From NCBI GenBank assembly GCA_024682655.1, contig JAIKYZ010000108.1, positions 1-64,000 of the forward strand: a stretch of DNA of 64,000 nucleotides. Reading direction: 5' to 3'. This stretch comes from Treponema sp. (lineage in GTDB: Bacteria > Spirochaetota > Spirochaetia > Treponematales > Treponemataceae). Below the pieces are notes generated by a model. The model was not told the DNA's origin and ran no database searches. It saw only the letters and a program-made list of their open reading frames with translations. A program made the translations under genes and the position numbers. Below, piece by piece: positions 52,757-61,783 of the stretch (its first letter is position 1; every line of letters starts with the position of its first letter).

Positions 52757-53503
52757 ATGAGAGAAAAACGAAAACGAGGCGAAAGTGGTATTTACCATAT
52801 AATTTTAAGGGGAAATAATCAGCAAAACCTTTTTTATGATGATGAAGACAGATATTTTTTCCTGAATAGAATCAAAAAATATAGTCAAAATTTGGGAATA
52901 GATATTTATGCCTATTGTTTAATGGGAAATCATGTTCACATTCTAATCGGGAAAGGAAATGATTTTATGTCTCTTTTTGTAAAAAAACTGGCATGTTCAT
53001 ATGTTTACTATTTTAATCACAAATACGAAAGAACGGGCCACTTATTTCAAGGCAGATATAAAAGCGAGCCTGTTGATTCTGAGGAATATTTTAAGGTTGT
53101 TTACAGATATATTATTCAAAATCCCGAAAAAGCCGGAATATGTGCGTGGTTTAAATATCAGTGGAGCTCTAAACAATCTATAAACCATGATATAAATTAT
53201 GTAAAAATCTCGTTTGTATTTGATATTTTCAATGGTAAAAATAATTTAATAAAGTTTTTATATGAAGAAAATGATGATTTATGTATGGAATACAATTCCG
53301 TAGGATTAGACAAATTAAAAAATGATGAATTAAAAACAATATTCATAAAACGGATTTTCGAAGTATCAAACATTTTTGAAATTAATCATTTACCGCTTGA
53401 AAAAATTCAAGATCGTTTAAAGTTATTAAAAAATAGTGGTATAAAAGAAAATCAAATAGCTCGTTTAACAGGTATTTCAAGAAAAATTATAAAAAACGCT
53501 TAA
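52757..53503 (+). CDS. REP-associated tyrosine transposase (RAYT, Y1_Tnp)
   Basis: 248 residues. Single-strand-DNA transposase fold of the IS200/Y1 type: the start GIYHIILRGNNQQNLFYDDED, the HUH motif in CLMGNHVHILI (His59, His61), RTGHLFQGRYKS, and the Tyr nucleophile in RYIIQNPEKAG (Tyr118). The first basic stretch REKRKRG and the GxYHII(L)RG block are RAYT-like rather than IS200-like. A C-terminal part ends in a likely helix-turn-helix (ENQIARLTGISRKIIK). It has no second transposon gene and no IS ends, only core repeats on both sides, as expected for a host-fixed RAYT acting on REP sequences. No clear Shine-Dalgarno. Confidence 0.88.
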   Translation: MREKRKRGESGIYHIILRGNNQQNLFYDDEDRYFFLNRIKKYSQNLGIDIYAYCLMGNHVHILIGKGNDFMSLFVKKLACSYVYYFNHKYERTGHLFQGRYKSEPVDSEEYFKVVYRYIIQNPEKAGICAWFKYQWSSKQSINHDINYVKISFVFDIFNGKNNLIKFLYEENDDLCMEYNSVGLDKLKNDELKTIFIKRIFEVSNIFEINHLPLEKIQDRLKLLKNSGIKENQIARLTGISRKIIKNA

Positions 53504-53815
53504 CTACCAATAAAATTTTCACTTAACCTTCAAATTCAATCACTTTATTCTATTTATAAGCCACAAAATTTTATTCCAGCACGTAAAAGTTTTAACTTAT
53601 TTTGAAACTCCACAAAAAATCTAACTAGGGAAACAAAAAAATAAAGGGGACTGTCCCCACAAATCCGTCCCCACAAATCCCCCAAACCAAAAATCCCCCA
53701 TCACATCAAAACTTGTGGGGACAGACCCCTCGCCCCCTCCCTTGACCCATCCCAATAAATCAATTACCCTAAAACCATAAAATCTTCTATAACGAATTTA
53801 GAAAAGGATCCTACT
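53504..53815. other. Gap downstream of RAYT with repeats
   Basis: No gene seen. It contains GGGGACTGTCCCC (53646-53658), a more perfectly palindromic variant, partial cores with CCGTCCCCACAAATCC, and a core at 53717-53729. Confidence 0.7.
53646..53729 (+). repeat. Core repeats after RAYT
   Basis: A variant GGGGACTGTCCCC at 53646-53658 and a core at 53717-53729, giving RAYT a copy on each side. Confidence 0.85.
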
Positions 53816-54979
53816 TTGAAATATATTCCACAGCCACTTCCACCAGCAGGCTCAACCGTTGTTGTTGGACTTTCTGGGGGCGTCGATTCTACATTAACAG
53901 CTCTTCTCTTAAAACAAAAAGGATGTAAAGTTATCGGTGTTACGATGTCTTTATGGGATGGCCATCTCAAAAATTTTGAGGAAGTTGCATTTCAGGAAGC
54001 CTGTTACGGCCCTAAAGAAATTGAAAACATAAAAGAATGTGAATTATTTTGCAAGCAGGAAAACATTGAATACCATGTAATTGACGTCAGCAAAGAATAC
54101 AATGAACAGGTTCTGGACTATTTCACAAATGAATATCGATCCGGAAAAACCCCAAATCCCTGTATTCGCTGCAATCGATTTGTAAAATTCGGAGCTCTTT
54201 TAGAGGGACTTAAAAAAATAAATATTGAGTATGATTATTTCTGCACTGGCCATTACGCAATGATTGTCCGCCCGGAAAATGGACTGTGGGGAAGTGAATC
54301 AAACCCCTGTATGATAGCCTGTGCCCTTGATGATAAAAAAGATCAAACTTATTTTCTTTGCCGTCTTCCTTCTGAAATTTTGGAAAAAGTAAGATTTCCT
54401 CTTGCAAATGTTCACAAAAGCGAAGTTTTTGAATTAGCCCGCAAATATAATCTTCAGGCCGCCACTCGCAAAGAAAGCCAGGATTTTATCGACATGAAAT
54501 ATTTTGATGTTTTATTCGCCGATAAAGAATCAATTCCCGGAGATTTTGTAGACATCAATGGAAAAGTTTTAGGAAAACACAAAGGTATAGAACATTACAC
54601 TATCGGTCAACGCCGGGGCTTGGGTGTTTCTGGTCCAATTCCTTATTACGTCAAAAAAATTGATGCCAAAAATAATCAAATCGTTCTCGCAGAAAAATCC
54701 CTATTAAATTCCACCAGCCTGATTGCCGATGATTTTGTCTGGCCAGGAAATATAGAACCAAACGAAACTTTTGAAGCCTTTGTAAAAATAAGACTTAGAA
54801 GTAAAACAGAACTCGGAACTATCGAAAAATACCTTCCATCCCCAGACGATGATACAGAATACAAAGGTCAACCTTGGAAAATTACATTCAACGAAGGCCT
54901 ATATGCCGTAACCCCCGGTCAATCTGTAGTTTTGTACAAAGATAACGTAATTATAGGTGGAGGAATTATCTTAAGATAA
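53816..54979 (+). CDS. mnmA: tRNA-specific 2-thiouridylase MnmA
   Basis: 387 residues. It adds sulfur to C2 of wobble U34 in Lys, Glu and Gln tRNAs, the partner modification to MnmE. N-terminal P-loop VVVGLSGGVDST; FCTGHYAMI; the nucleophile region reads NPCIRCNRFVKFG, with Cys119 as the expected nucleophile and an additional Cys116 making CxxC. The second essential Cys of E. coli (C199, in STGICFI) is not there: the segment reads KESQDFIDMKYF. The C-terminal HYTIGQRRGLGV and the beta domain are normal. Start ATG or nearby TTG at 53816 cannot be checked further. Confidence 0.92.
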   Translation: MKYIPQPLPPAGSTVVVGLSGGVDSTLTALLLKQKGCKVIGVTMSLWDGHLKNFEEVAFQEACYGPKEIENIKECELFCKQENIEYHVIDVSKEYNEQVLDYFTNEYRSGKTPNPCIRCNRFVKFGALLEGLKKINIEYDYFCTGHYAMIVRPENGLWGSESNPCMIACALDDKKDQTYFLCRLPSEILEKVRFPLANVHKSEVFELARKYNLQAATRKESQDFIDMKYFDVLFADKESIPGDFVDINGKVLGKHKGIEHYTIGQRRGLGVSGPIPYYVKKIDAKNNQIVLAEKSLLNSTSLIADDFVWPGNIEPNETFEAFVKIRLRSKTELGTIEKYLPSPDDDTEYKGQPWKITFNEGLYAVTPGQSVVLYKDNVIIGGGIILR

Positions 54980-55035
54980 ATAATTCTAACAATAAATTAT
55001 AGTTTTCTTTTATTGCTTACCTTATAATTATAATA

Positions 55036-57207
55036 ATGTCAGCAAGTGCAAAAAAAAATGCCATAATTATAGGTTCCACCTCTTGTATTTTTATACTATT
55101 AGAATTTTTCATCATTAAATTCATTGTCCCAAACGAAACCCCAAGAGAAATTTTTAAGAACTTATTACTAGCACTTTTTACAATCGGCAGTGGTATCTTT
55201 TGTGCTTTTTATTATGCTGAAAATAAATATTCAAAACCAATAATCTATTTTCTCTACTGCCTTGGACTTTCCATCTTCAATTTTTATTTTGAAATTCCTA
55301 AATCAGAAATAGTTGTAAATATCAGCTCTGTTCTTTTCGATGTTTTTGGAACTCTGACAATTTTCACCTTTTTTATTTTCATTTCCAGAAGTTTCCACGG
55401 TAATCGAAAATTTTCTTTTATTAAAAGGATTTCATTAATATCCTGTGTAGCAACTGCAGAAATCACCTTGCTAAAATATTTTCTTATCAGTTTAAAACCA
55501 GGTTTTACAATCTTGCATAATCCCCTGTTCTACCTTGTTCACCTTATGATTATTCTTGCTGGCCTGACCCTTATTGTTCTTTCAATCTACCTTTTGGCAT
55601 CAGCTTCAAGACAGGCTACAATGCTTTTAAGATATCTTAGTATGGGAATTTTTTATTCCCTTTTTACACTTTTTGCTTATAATATAAAAAATCTTATAAT
55701 GCATATTCCTTTAATGCACTTTTCTACATCTGAATTCAATTCGATTGCAGTTACTTTTTTATATCTTCCAATAATTCAGATTGCTTCTGTTTTCCAATAT
55801 AGAAGTGAAAAGATAAATTATTTAATTCGAAGACTGTTAATTGGTCTTGGATTTTCAAGTTCAATTGCAGTTACTTTATCAATTCTATATAAAACAAATT
55901 CTATGGGTGGATTTAAAAACTTATCTGCAATTGTAGCAATGGTTTCTCCAATATATTTCTACCTTGTAAAAACTACAGTAAATACCTTTTTGACTTTGGA
56001 ATCCAGAACTATTAAAACAGACTTACAGACTTTTAAACAGGAACTCGAAAAAATTTCCGATTCAAAAGATGCCTATTTATTGACTGCCACAAGAATCACA
56101 AAACTTCTTCATTGCAGATACATTTTTTTCTATATAAAACAGGAAGGTGATAACTATCAAATTCCATATTCAACTGCAGATAAGCATATAGCCGCACGGC
56201 AGATAAAAGAAAGTGACAAAAATAAAATAAAAAAGGAAATTCAAACTTTTGAAGATAACACTTTCGCCTATGCCTACTATCAGGATAAAAATCCATTTTT
56301 CAAGATATTTATTGGGCAAAAATATAATTCAGATGAATATCTCCCTAGTGAAATGACTTTGGTTGCACGTTATGGTCACATTCTTGTAGAAAATTTACTT
56401 CAAAAATACAGTAGGCAACTTACAACAGAACTTCAAACAATTTCAAGACATTCAAAACAGGTCGACAAGGAATTATTACTTGCCTCTTATGTTCAACAGA
56501 GTTTCTATCCACAGAATTATGAAAAACCGGATGGCTGGGAATTGAATTGTTATTTTAAGGCAATGTCAGGAGTTTCCGGAGACCTTTATGATTTCTTCCT
56601 CAGAGATAAAAAATTAGACGGTCTAGCCATTTTTGATGTTTCGGGCCATGGTATCGGTTCTGCTCTGGTTGCCATGCTTGTCCACAATATTATTCATCAG
56701 GAATTCTATTTAAATAAAGACAAAAAGATAAAAGACGTATTAAAAATCATAGATAAACGTTTTAAAAGTGAAAAGAACAATATCGAAAACTTTATGACTG
56801 GTATTCTTATCAGAATTGAGGGTAACAAAATACAACTTGTAAACGGTGCCCATCCAGATCCTATTATTTATAGAAAAAATGAAGATAAACTTTATTTTCT
56901 CAATCAGATTTTTGAAATTCCAAGAAGTAATATTATTGGTTTTGATGGAATTGAGCCAAAATTCACCGAGATAAATATGGAATTAGCTCCTGGTGATGAA
57001 TTAATTTTATACACTGATGGAATTTATGAATCTATAAATCAAGAAAGAAAACAATATGGCCGCCAGAGATTAATGGAAACTATCCACAAAAACATAAACC
57101 TCTCTATCGAAGAACAAAGCAAATCACTTATTGATGATTTAAATACTTTTGTTGGTGATACAGAGGCCTACGACGACGTGACTGTAATTTTTCTTAGAAA
57201 AGAATAA
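55036..57207 (+). CDS. Membrane SpoIIE-type (PPM) serine phosphatase
   Basis: 723 residues. About ten hydrophobic segments fill residues 8-325. A regulatory stretch (about 335-465, coiled coil then a GAF-like region) follows. Residues about 495-723 are a PP2C/SpoIIE domain with the metal-ligand Asp in GVSGDLYDFF, the IFDVSGHGIGSAL motif and LYTDGIYES and DDVTVIFLRKE at the end. Such proteins dephosphorylate anti-sigma-factor antagonists; none is in the window. Starts 56 bp after mnmA and ends 2 bp from the convergent purF stop. Confidence 0.88.
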   Translation: MSASAKKNAIIIGSTSCIFILLEFFIIKFIVPNETPREIFKNLLLALFTIGSGIFCAFYYAENKYSKPIIYFLYCLGLSIFNFYFEIPKSEIVVNISSVLFDVFGTLTIFTFFIFISRSFHGNRKFSFIKRISLISCVATAEITLLKYFLISLKPGFTILHNPLFYLVHLMIILAGLTLIVLSIYLLASASRQATMLLRYLSMGIFYSLFTLFAYNIKNLIMHIPLMHFSTSEFNSIAVTFLYLPIIQIASVFQYRSEKINYLIRRLLIGLGFSSSIAVTLSILYKTNSMGGFKNLSAIVAMVSPIYFYLVKTTVNTFLTLESRTIKTDLQTFKQELEKISDSKDAYLLTATRITKLLHCRYIFFYIKQEGDNYQIPYSTADKHIAARQIKESDKNKIKKEIQTFEDNTFAYAYYQDKNPFFKIFIGQKYNSDEYLPSEMTLVARYGHILVENLLQKYSRQLTTELQTISRHSKQVDKELLLASYVQQSFYPQNYEKPDGWELNCYFKAMSGVSGDLYDFFLRDKKLDGLAIFDVSGHGIGSALVAMLVHNIIHQEFYLNKDKKIKDVLKIIDKRFKSEKNNIENFMTGILIRIEGNKIQLVNGAHPDPIIYRKNEDKLYFLNQIFEIPRSNIIGFDGIEPKFTEINMELAPGDELILYTDGIYESINQERKQYGRQRLMETIHKNINLSIEEQSKSLIDDLNTFVGDTEAYDDVTVIFLRKE

Positions 57208-57209
57208 TT

Positions 57210-58589
57210 TTACTTACTTCCAGCAACAGGATAAACACCACTAAAACAGCCCTGGCAGAATCCAGTTTTTCCTTCTGGTGATTCCTGAATTGAAGAATTT
57301 AGCGCATCTAGCATTCCTTTTAAACTGATAAAGGCAAGACTGTCTGCACCAATTTCAGCACGGATTTCTTCTACTTCATGATTACTAGAAATCAACTCAC
57401 TTTTACTTGGTGTATCAATTCCCAGATAACATGGGAATTTTACAGGTGGAGAAGAAACTCTAAAGTGAACTTCTTTTGCACCTGCACGTTTTAATATCTG
57501 AACTAAACGACGACTTGTTGTACCTCTAACAATTGAATCATCAATTACAACAACTCTCTTATCTTTTAGATCACTGGAAATTGCATTCAACTTAACAAAA
57601 ACCATATTTTCACGTTCTTCTTGAGTTGGAGCAATAAAAGTTCTTCCAATATATTTATTTTTGATAATTCCAGTTACATAAGGAATACCAGTAGCTTTAG
57701 CATACCCCATGGCAGCACCAATTCCACTATCTGGAACACCAATTACAACATCAGCATCAACAGCAGATTCTTTTGCAAGAACTTCACCCATTTTGTAGCG
57801 GGCATTTTGAACTGGAATACCATCAATCACAGAATCCGGACGGGCAAAATAAACATATTCAAAAATACAAGTCTGTTTATTAGTCTTTTCACCAAAATTA
57901 ATTGATTTAAGTCCATCTTTATTAATAATTATGATTTCCCCTGGAGCAACATCACGAATGATTTCGCCATTTACAGAATCAATTGCACAAGATTCAGAGG
58001 CAAGAATAAATCCATCGCCTACTTTTCCCAAAATTAAAGGACGAATACCATTAGGATCCCTTACACCAATTAAGGTATCTTCAGTTATAATACAAAGTGC
58101 ATATGAACCTTTTATCAACTGAATTGTATTTACCAGAGCAGTTTCCATGCCCTTTTTATAATTTCTTGCAATTAATTTTAGAATAACCTCAGTATCACTT
58201 GTAGATGAAAAAGTATTTCCTGAATCTTCCAGCATTTCTCTAAGAGGTTCATAATTTACAAGCTGACCATTATGAGCTAATGCAATTGTACCAAGTTTAA
58301 ATGTATTTAAAAAAGGCTGTGCATTTTCAATTGTACGTCCACCTGCAGTAGCGTAGCGGACATGTCCTACAGAAATTGAACCCTTAAGATTTTCAAAATG
58401 CCCCTGCTGAAAAATATCTCCAACCAGGCCCATGTCTTTATGTAAATTGATTGTCTGGCCATTACTAACTGCTATACCTGCACTTTCCTGACCTCGATGC
58501 TGTAAAGAAACCAATGCAAAGTAAGTCAGTGAAGCTGCATTTTCAGCGCCATAAATACCAACAACACCACATTCATCACGTAAGCCCAT
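57210..58589 (-). CDS. purF: Amidophosphoribosyltransferase
   Basis: About 459 residues from the ATG at 58589, which has GGAG 7 nt upstream and gives MGLRDECGVVGIYG; removal of the short propeptide exposes the Cys nucleophile. The ATG at 58622 would add 11 residues. It makes phosphoribosylamine from PRPP and glutamine, the first step of purine synthesis. PRPP motif VVVIDDSIVRGTTSRRL; Cys pairs such as FCQGCFSGVYP near the end suggest the iron-sulfur type. A 13-bp hairpin lies 36 bp upstream. Confidence 0.95.
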   Translation of the reverse strand: MGLRDECGVVGIYGAENAASLTYFALVSLQHRGQESAGIAVSNGQTINLHKDMGLVGDIFQQGHFENLKGSISVGHVRYATAGGRTIENAQPFLNTFKLGTIALAHNGQLVNYEPLREMLEDSGNTFSSTSDTEVILKLIARNYKKGMETALVNTIQLIKGSYALCIITEDTLIGVRDPNGIRPLILGKVGDGFILASESCAIDSVNGEIIRDVAPGEIIIINKDGLKSINFGEKTNKQTCIFEYVYFARPDSVIDGIPVQNARYKMGEVLAKESAVDADVVIGVPDSGIGAAMGYAKATGIPYVTGIIKNKYIGRTFIAPTQEERENMVFVKLNAISSDLKDKRVVVIDDSIVRGTTSRRLVQILKRAGAKEVHFRVSSPPVKFPCYLGIDTPSKSELISSNHEVEEIRAEIGADSLAFISLKGMLDALNSSIQESPEGKTGFCQGCFSGVYPVAGSK

Positions 58590-58624
58590 ATAAAAACTCC
58601 AGAGTTTTATTAGTAAAAACAAGA

Positions 58625-58675
58625 AGGTCGCAGATAAAAAGGCATAGTAATTTTATACATCCTTATCTGCGACCT
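58625..58675 (-). promoter_or_regulatory. Perfect 13-bp hairpin upstream of purF
   Basis: AGGTCGCAGATAA (58625-58637) pairs exactly with TTATCTGCGACCT (58663-58675), 25-nt loop. On the minus strand it lies 36-86 nt before the purF ATG, followed by TTCTTGTTTTT. It could be a leaky terminator, attenuator or protein site. It does not resemble the purine riboswitch. Confidence 0.5.
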
Positions 58676-58791
58676 CCCGTCAACTGATGTTAGTAATATA
58701 GCGTTTTTTTACAATTTTGAGAAGTAATATACAAATAGAAGTGTGTTATATTTCAATTCAAATTGAAGAATAAAATTGATATACTTAAAAT

Positions 58792-59829
58792 ATGACTACA
58801 AAAGAAAAGGTTTTAGAAATCTTATCCCAAAATATTAATATTCCTCTTTCTGGGGAAAAACTTGCAGAATCTTGTGGAGTTAGCCGAGCAGCAATATGGA
58901 AAGCAGTTAATTCTTTAAGAGACAAAGGCTGCATAATTGAAGGAACAACAAACGGTGGATATATTTTAAAAGTTCCTGCAGATATTTTTTCACAGGAAAG
59001 CCTATCAACTTTTCTTTTAGAAAAATATCCGGAATTAAAAGACAGCCATATAGAAGCCTTTAGTCAGATTGATTCAACCAATACTTACGCAAAAAAAATC
59101 TTAAGCCAGTGTGGAAATCTAAGAAATTCTGACGGAAGTTTAACAGAAGCCGGAAAAAAGTATCATAAATCATTAATTGTGGCAGAAAGTCAAACAAGTG
59201 GACGAGGACGATTAGGAAGAACTTTTGTTTCACCAGCAAAAACTGGAATATATTTGAGCATAATTTACGCCCCGGAAAATGGAATAAAGGACGCTGCCAG
59301 ATTTACCGCCTTCAGTGCAGTAGCGGTTTGCAGGGTAATTGAAAGACTTTTTAGTGTAGAGACAAAAATTAAATGGATAAATGATATTTTTATTAACCAG
59401 AAAAAAGTTTGTGGCATACTGACAGAAGGATTTACCAATTTTGAAAGCGGAATAATTGAATCTGCAATTATTGGAATTGGAATTAACATAAAAGATAATG
59501 AAGAAATTTTTTTAGCAAATAAAAATGCAGGCTCTATTGAAGGTAAAAACAATAAAAATATTTCCCGTTGCCAACTTGCAGCAGAAGTAGCAGGTGAAGT
59601 TATAAAAATTTTAGAAGAAAAGCCACAAGAACTAATAAAAGAATATAAAGAAAAATCATTTTTGATTGGAAAAACCTTAACAATCCACCCAGTGATTGGC
59701 GACGAAAAATCAATTTACCAGGCAAAAGCAATCGATATCGATGAAAAGGCTTCTTTAATTGTTGAACTTCCTGACGGAAGTAGAAAAACTCTTAATTCCG
59801 GAGAAGTAAGCCTACATTCTGAAGAGTAA
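58792..59829 (+). CDS. birA: Biotin-protein ligase / biotin repressor BirA
   Basis: 345 residues, bifunctional type. Residues 1-60 are a winged helix (GEKLAESCGVSRAAIWKAVNSLRDKGC); the central ligase domain has DSTNTYAKKIL, the biotin loop SGRGRLGRTFVSP, KWINDIFI and GIGINI; the C-terminal SH3-like domain ends NSGEVSLHS. It attaches biotin to carboxylase carrier proteins and, with biotinyl-AMP, binds bio operators. A matching operator is in front of bioY in this window. No ribosome binding site of note; its own promoter was not resolved. Confidence 0.94.
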   Translation: MTTKEKVLEILSQNINIPLSGEKLAESCGVSRAAIWKAVNSLRDKGCIIEGTTNGGYILKVPADIFSQESLSTFLLEKYPELKDSHIEAFSQIDSTNTYAKKILSQCGNLRNSDGSLTEAGKKYHKSLIVAESQTSGRGRLGRTFVSPAKTGIYLSIIYAPENGIKDAARFTAFSAVAVCRVIERLFSVETKIKWINDIFINQKKVCGILTEGFTNFESGIIESAIIGIGINIKDNEEIFLANKNAGSIEGKNNKNISRCQLAAEVAGEVIKILEEKPQELIKEYKEKSFLIGKTLTIHPVIGDEKSIYQAKAIDIDEKASLIVELPDGSRKTLNSGEVSLHSEE

Positions 59830-59842
59830 TTTTTGATACCGT

Positions 59843-60068
59843 GGGGACAGACCCCTCCTTTTTTTATTGTGTGGGGACAGACCCCATAAAATTCACATTA
59901 AATCCCAGGGGACAGACCCCTAAATTTTTTAGTCAAACTGGGGCGTTGCGGGGGCAAAAGTAGAGTAAATTCTCCCGCTAGAAGGGGTAGCGGAAAACCG
60001 GAGGTTTGAAGCGAGGGGAAGGCTTTCCCCACCTAAGAAATTTTTGAAATTATTTGGGGACAGACCCC
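59843..60068 (+). repeat. Core repeats downstream of birA
   Basis: Cores at 59843, 59873, 59908 and 60056, the first three spaced 30 and 35 bp like the array at 40253. Confidence 0.92.
59940..60033 (+). repeat. Long repeat unit, copy 5
   Basis: GGGGCGTTGCGGGGGC to GGGGAAGGCTTTCCCCACC. Its central part is longer (AAAAGTAGAGTAAATTCT between the two GCGGG/CCCGC arms) than in copies 2-4. Ends 51 bp before the ecfT stop. Confidence 0.92.
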
Positions 60069-60083
60069 TCACTTTGAAATAAA

Positions 60084-60857
60084 TTACTTTCTAATTGAAA
60101 TTGCTCTTGCCATGTTGTAGGCCTTTTTCATTCCGACAGAAAATAAAAGAGGGATGAGCACTTTATACATTTTGATGGAAATTTTTCCGCCGCGGGCAAG
60201 CCAGGCTTTTTTTGATTGATTCCAGATTTTTGATACCATGGGGATAAAATTTAAGAACATTGATAGTGAATCTGTTAGGAGATTTTCTTTTTTTAGGTGA
60301 AATATTTTGCGCAAAAAGGATTCAATTTTTCCGATTCCTTGCCGAAGTTCCAGAGCTGTTGAAGTCTTAAAAATTAAAGACGCACTTTGCATAATTGAAA
60401 AGAGTTTTAACAAAAGAAACACTGTGTCCTTTTCTGATTCCCAGGTGAAAATAGGGGGCTGTCCCCCCTGCCCTCCCGAATTTCCAAAATCTGTAGAGGT
60501 CTGTCCCCAACATTGTCCCAACCAATTTTTGAAATATTCCCAAAGTGATTTTAAAGGGGACAGACCCCACTCAAAATTGGAAAAAAATACTACAAAATAC
60601 GAAATTATCTTAAAAGCTAAAAGCAAAAAGGCATAATAAATAATGGGTTTTACATCGCAAAATTGTTCTCTAAAAGAAAAACGCAAAGAGGTGGCGATAA
60701 TAAACTGCAGAACAATCAAAATTATCGCGAAATATGGAGGAAGCGAGAGAAATAAAATATTGATAAGGGGAATAAAAATTATTTTCCAGGTAGCGGGGAT
60801 TTTGTGCAGGAAAGAGGAACCTTGTTTATATGAAAATAAAGAAACATCCTGTGACAT
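60084..60857 (-). CDS. ECF transporter T component, repeat inserted (biotin)
   Basis: 257 residues. Hydrophobic segments about 28-48, 65-88 and 218-245, plus the coupling helix with the A-R-G motif in KAWLARGGKISIK, mark the EcfT/CbiQ family. It joins the ATPase to the S component BioY. Residues about 96-134 (from LSPLKSLWEYFKN to QGGQPPI) are not family sequence: the cores at 60556 and 60496 and a variant at 60454 encode them. Hydrophobic pattern resumes directly after. It follows the ATPase gene by 51 bp, and a core (60876) lies in that spacer. BioN is the likely role by context. Confidence 0.85.
   Translation of the reverse strand: MSQDVSLFSYKQGSSFLHKIPATWKIIFIPLINILFLSLPPYFAIILIVLQFIIATSLRFSFREQFCDVKPIIYYAFLLLAFKIISYFVVFFSNFEWGLSPLKSLWEYFKNWLGQCWGQTSTDFGNSGGQGGQPPIFTWESEKDTVFLLLKLFSIMQSASLIFKTSTALELRQGIGKIESFLRKIFHLKKENLLTDSLSMFLNFIPMVSKIWNQSKKAWLARGGKISIKMYKVLIPLLFSVGMKKAYNMARAISIRK
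60454..60568. repeat. Core repeats inside ecfT
   Basis: A variant GGGGGCTGTCCCC at about 60454-60466, an inverted core GAGGTCTGTCCCC at 60496-60508, and a plus core at 60556-60568. Both orientations are read through in one gene without a stop. Confidence 0.88.
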
Positions 60858-60875
60858 ATTTTTTTTGAAATCCTA

Positions 60876-60888
60876 GAGGTCTGTCCCC
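60876..60888 (-). repeat. Core repeat between ecfA and ecfT
   Basis: GAGGTCTGTCCCC, inverted, in the 51-bp spacer just upstream of the ecfT start. Confidence 0.88.
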
Positions 60889-60908
60889 TCTACATTTCTT
60901 CACTCCTT

Positions 60909-61622
60909 CTACCAAATTAAATCATTCAAAGAGTTATAAGAAAGCAAAGGATTTCTTATATTCCACTTTTCAAGATCTTCTTTAAGGCCATCCTCTGCTT
61001 TTCCATCAAACATTTTTTCACCCCGGAAAAGGACTACAAATCTATTTGCAAGGCCCATACATTTTTCAATTTCATGTGTCAGTATAATAACCGTTCTTCC
61101 TTCGGATTTTAGTTTCTTGATTAATTGATTAACCTGCTTTACTCCCGAATAATCTAGATTTGCATATGGTTCATCCAAAATAATAACAGGAAGATCCATG
61201 GCAATCATACAGGCAACCGCCAATCTTCTTTTTTCCCCACCCGATAAAAATCTTGCCGGAAAATCGGCTTTTGATGTCAATCCTGTTTTTTCTAATGCAT
61301 TTTCAAGAGCAGATTGAATTTTCTCATTTTTCCATCCCAGATTTTTAGGACCAAAGGCAATATCTTCTCTGGGAGTCTCCCCCAAAATTTGAGTTTCTGC
61401 TTCCTGAAATACTAAACCAACCCGGGAATTAGATTCTATCTGACCAGAATCTGCTTCTTCCAGGCCGGCAATTATGGACATTAAAAGACTTTTTCCTGAA
61501 CCATTTTCACCGGCAATAAGGAGACAGTCGCCATCACAAATATCCAGTGAAATATTTTTTAAGGCCTGGATTTTTCCTTGGGCGGTTACAAATGATTTTG
61601 AAAGATTTTTGATTGAAATCAT
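60909..61622 (-). CDS. ECF transporter ATPase (biotin)
   Basis: 237 residues, a single ABC ATPase. Walker A GENGSGKSLL, Q-loop region VFQEAETQI, signature LSGGEKRRLAVACMIAMD, Walker B VIILDEPYANLD, H-loop LTHEIEK. Lying between bioY and ecfT, it is the BioM-like energising subunit. Only one ATPase gene is present, as in many BioMNY systems. Confidence 0.93.
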   Translation of the reverse strand: MISIKNLSKSFVTAQGKIQALKNISLDICDGDCLLIAGENGSGKSLLMSIIAGLEEADSGQIESNSRVGLVFQEAETQILGETPREDIAFGPKNLGWKNEKIQSALENALEKTGLTSKADFPARFLSGGEKRRLAVACMIAMDLPVIILDEPYANLDYSGVKQVNQLIKKLKSEGRTVIILTHEIEKCMGLANRFVVLFRGEKMFDGKAEDGLKEDLEKWNIRNPLLSYNSLNDLIW

Positions 61623-61658
61623 ATCTGTTTATCCAATTTAAGTATTTATAATATCAGA

Positions 61659-61780
61659 GGGGACAGACCCCTAAGATATTCCAGTTATCCTGCAATATTA
61701 GGGGACAGACCCCACCATTTTCAACATTTTTTTTCAAAACGACCAAGGCCAAGGCTTCAAATCCCTTGGGGACAGACCCC
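61659..61780 (+). repeat. Core repeats between bioY and ecfA
   Basis: Cores at 61659, 61701 and 61768, occupying most of the 161-bp spacer between the two genes. The last is 4 bp from the bioY stop. Confidence 0.92.
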
Positions 61781-61783
61781 TAT

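Noticed and set aside
52757-53503. Complete IS200/IS605 insertion sequence
   Set aside because: No tnpB or defined IS ends, and the N-terminal block and flanking cores fit a RAYT rather than an IS200 transposase.
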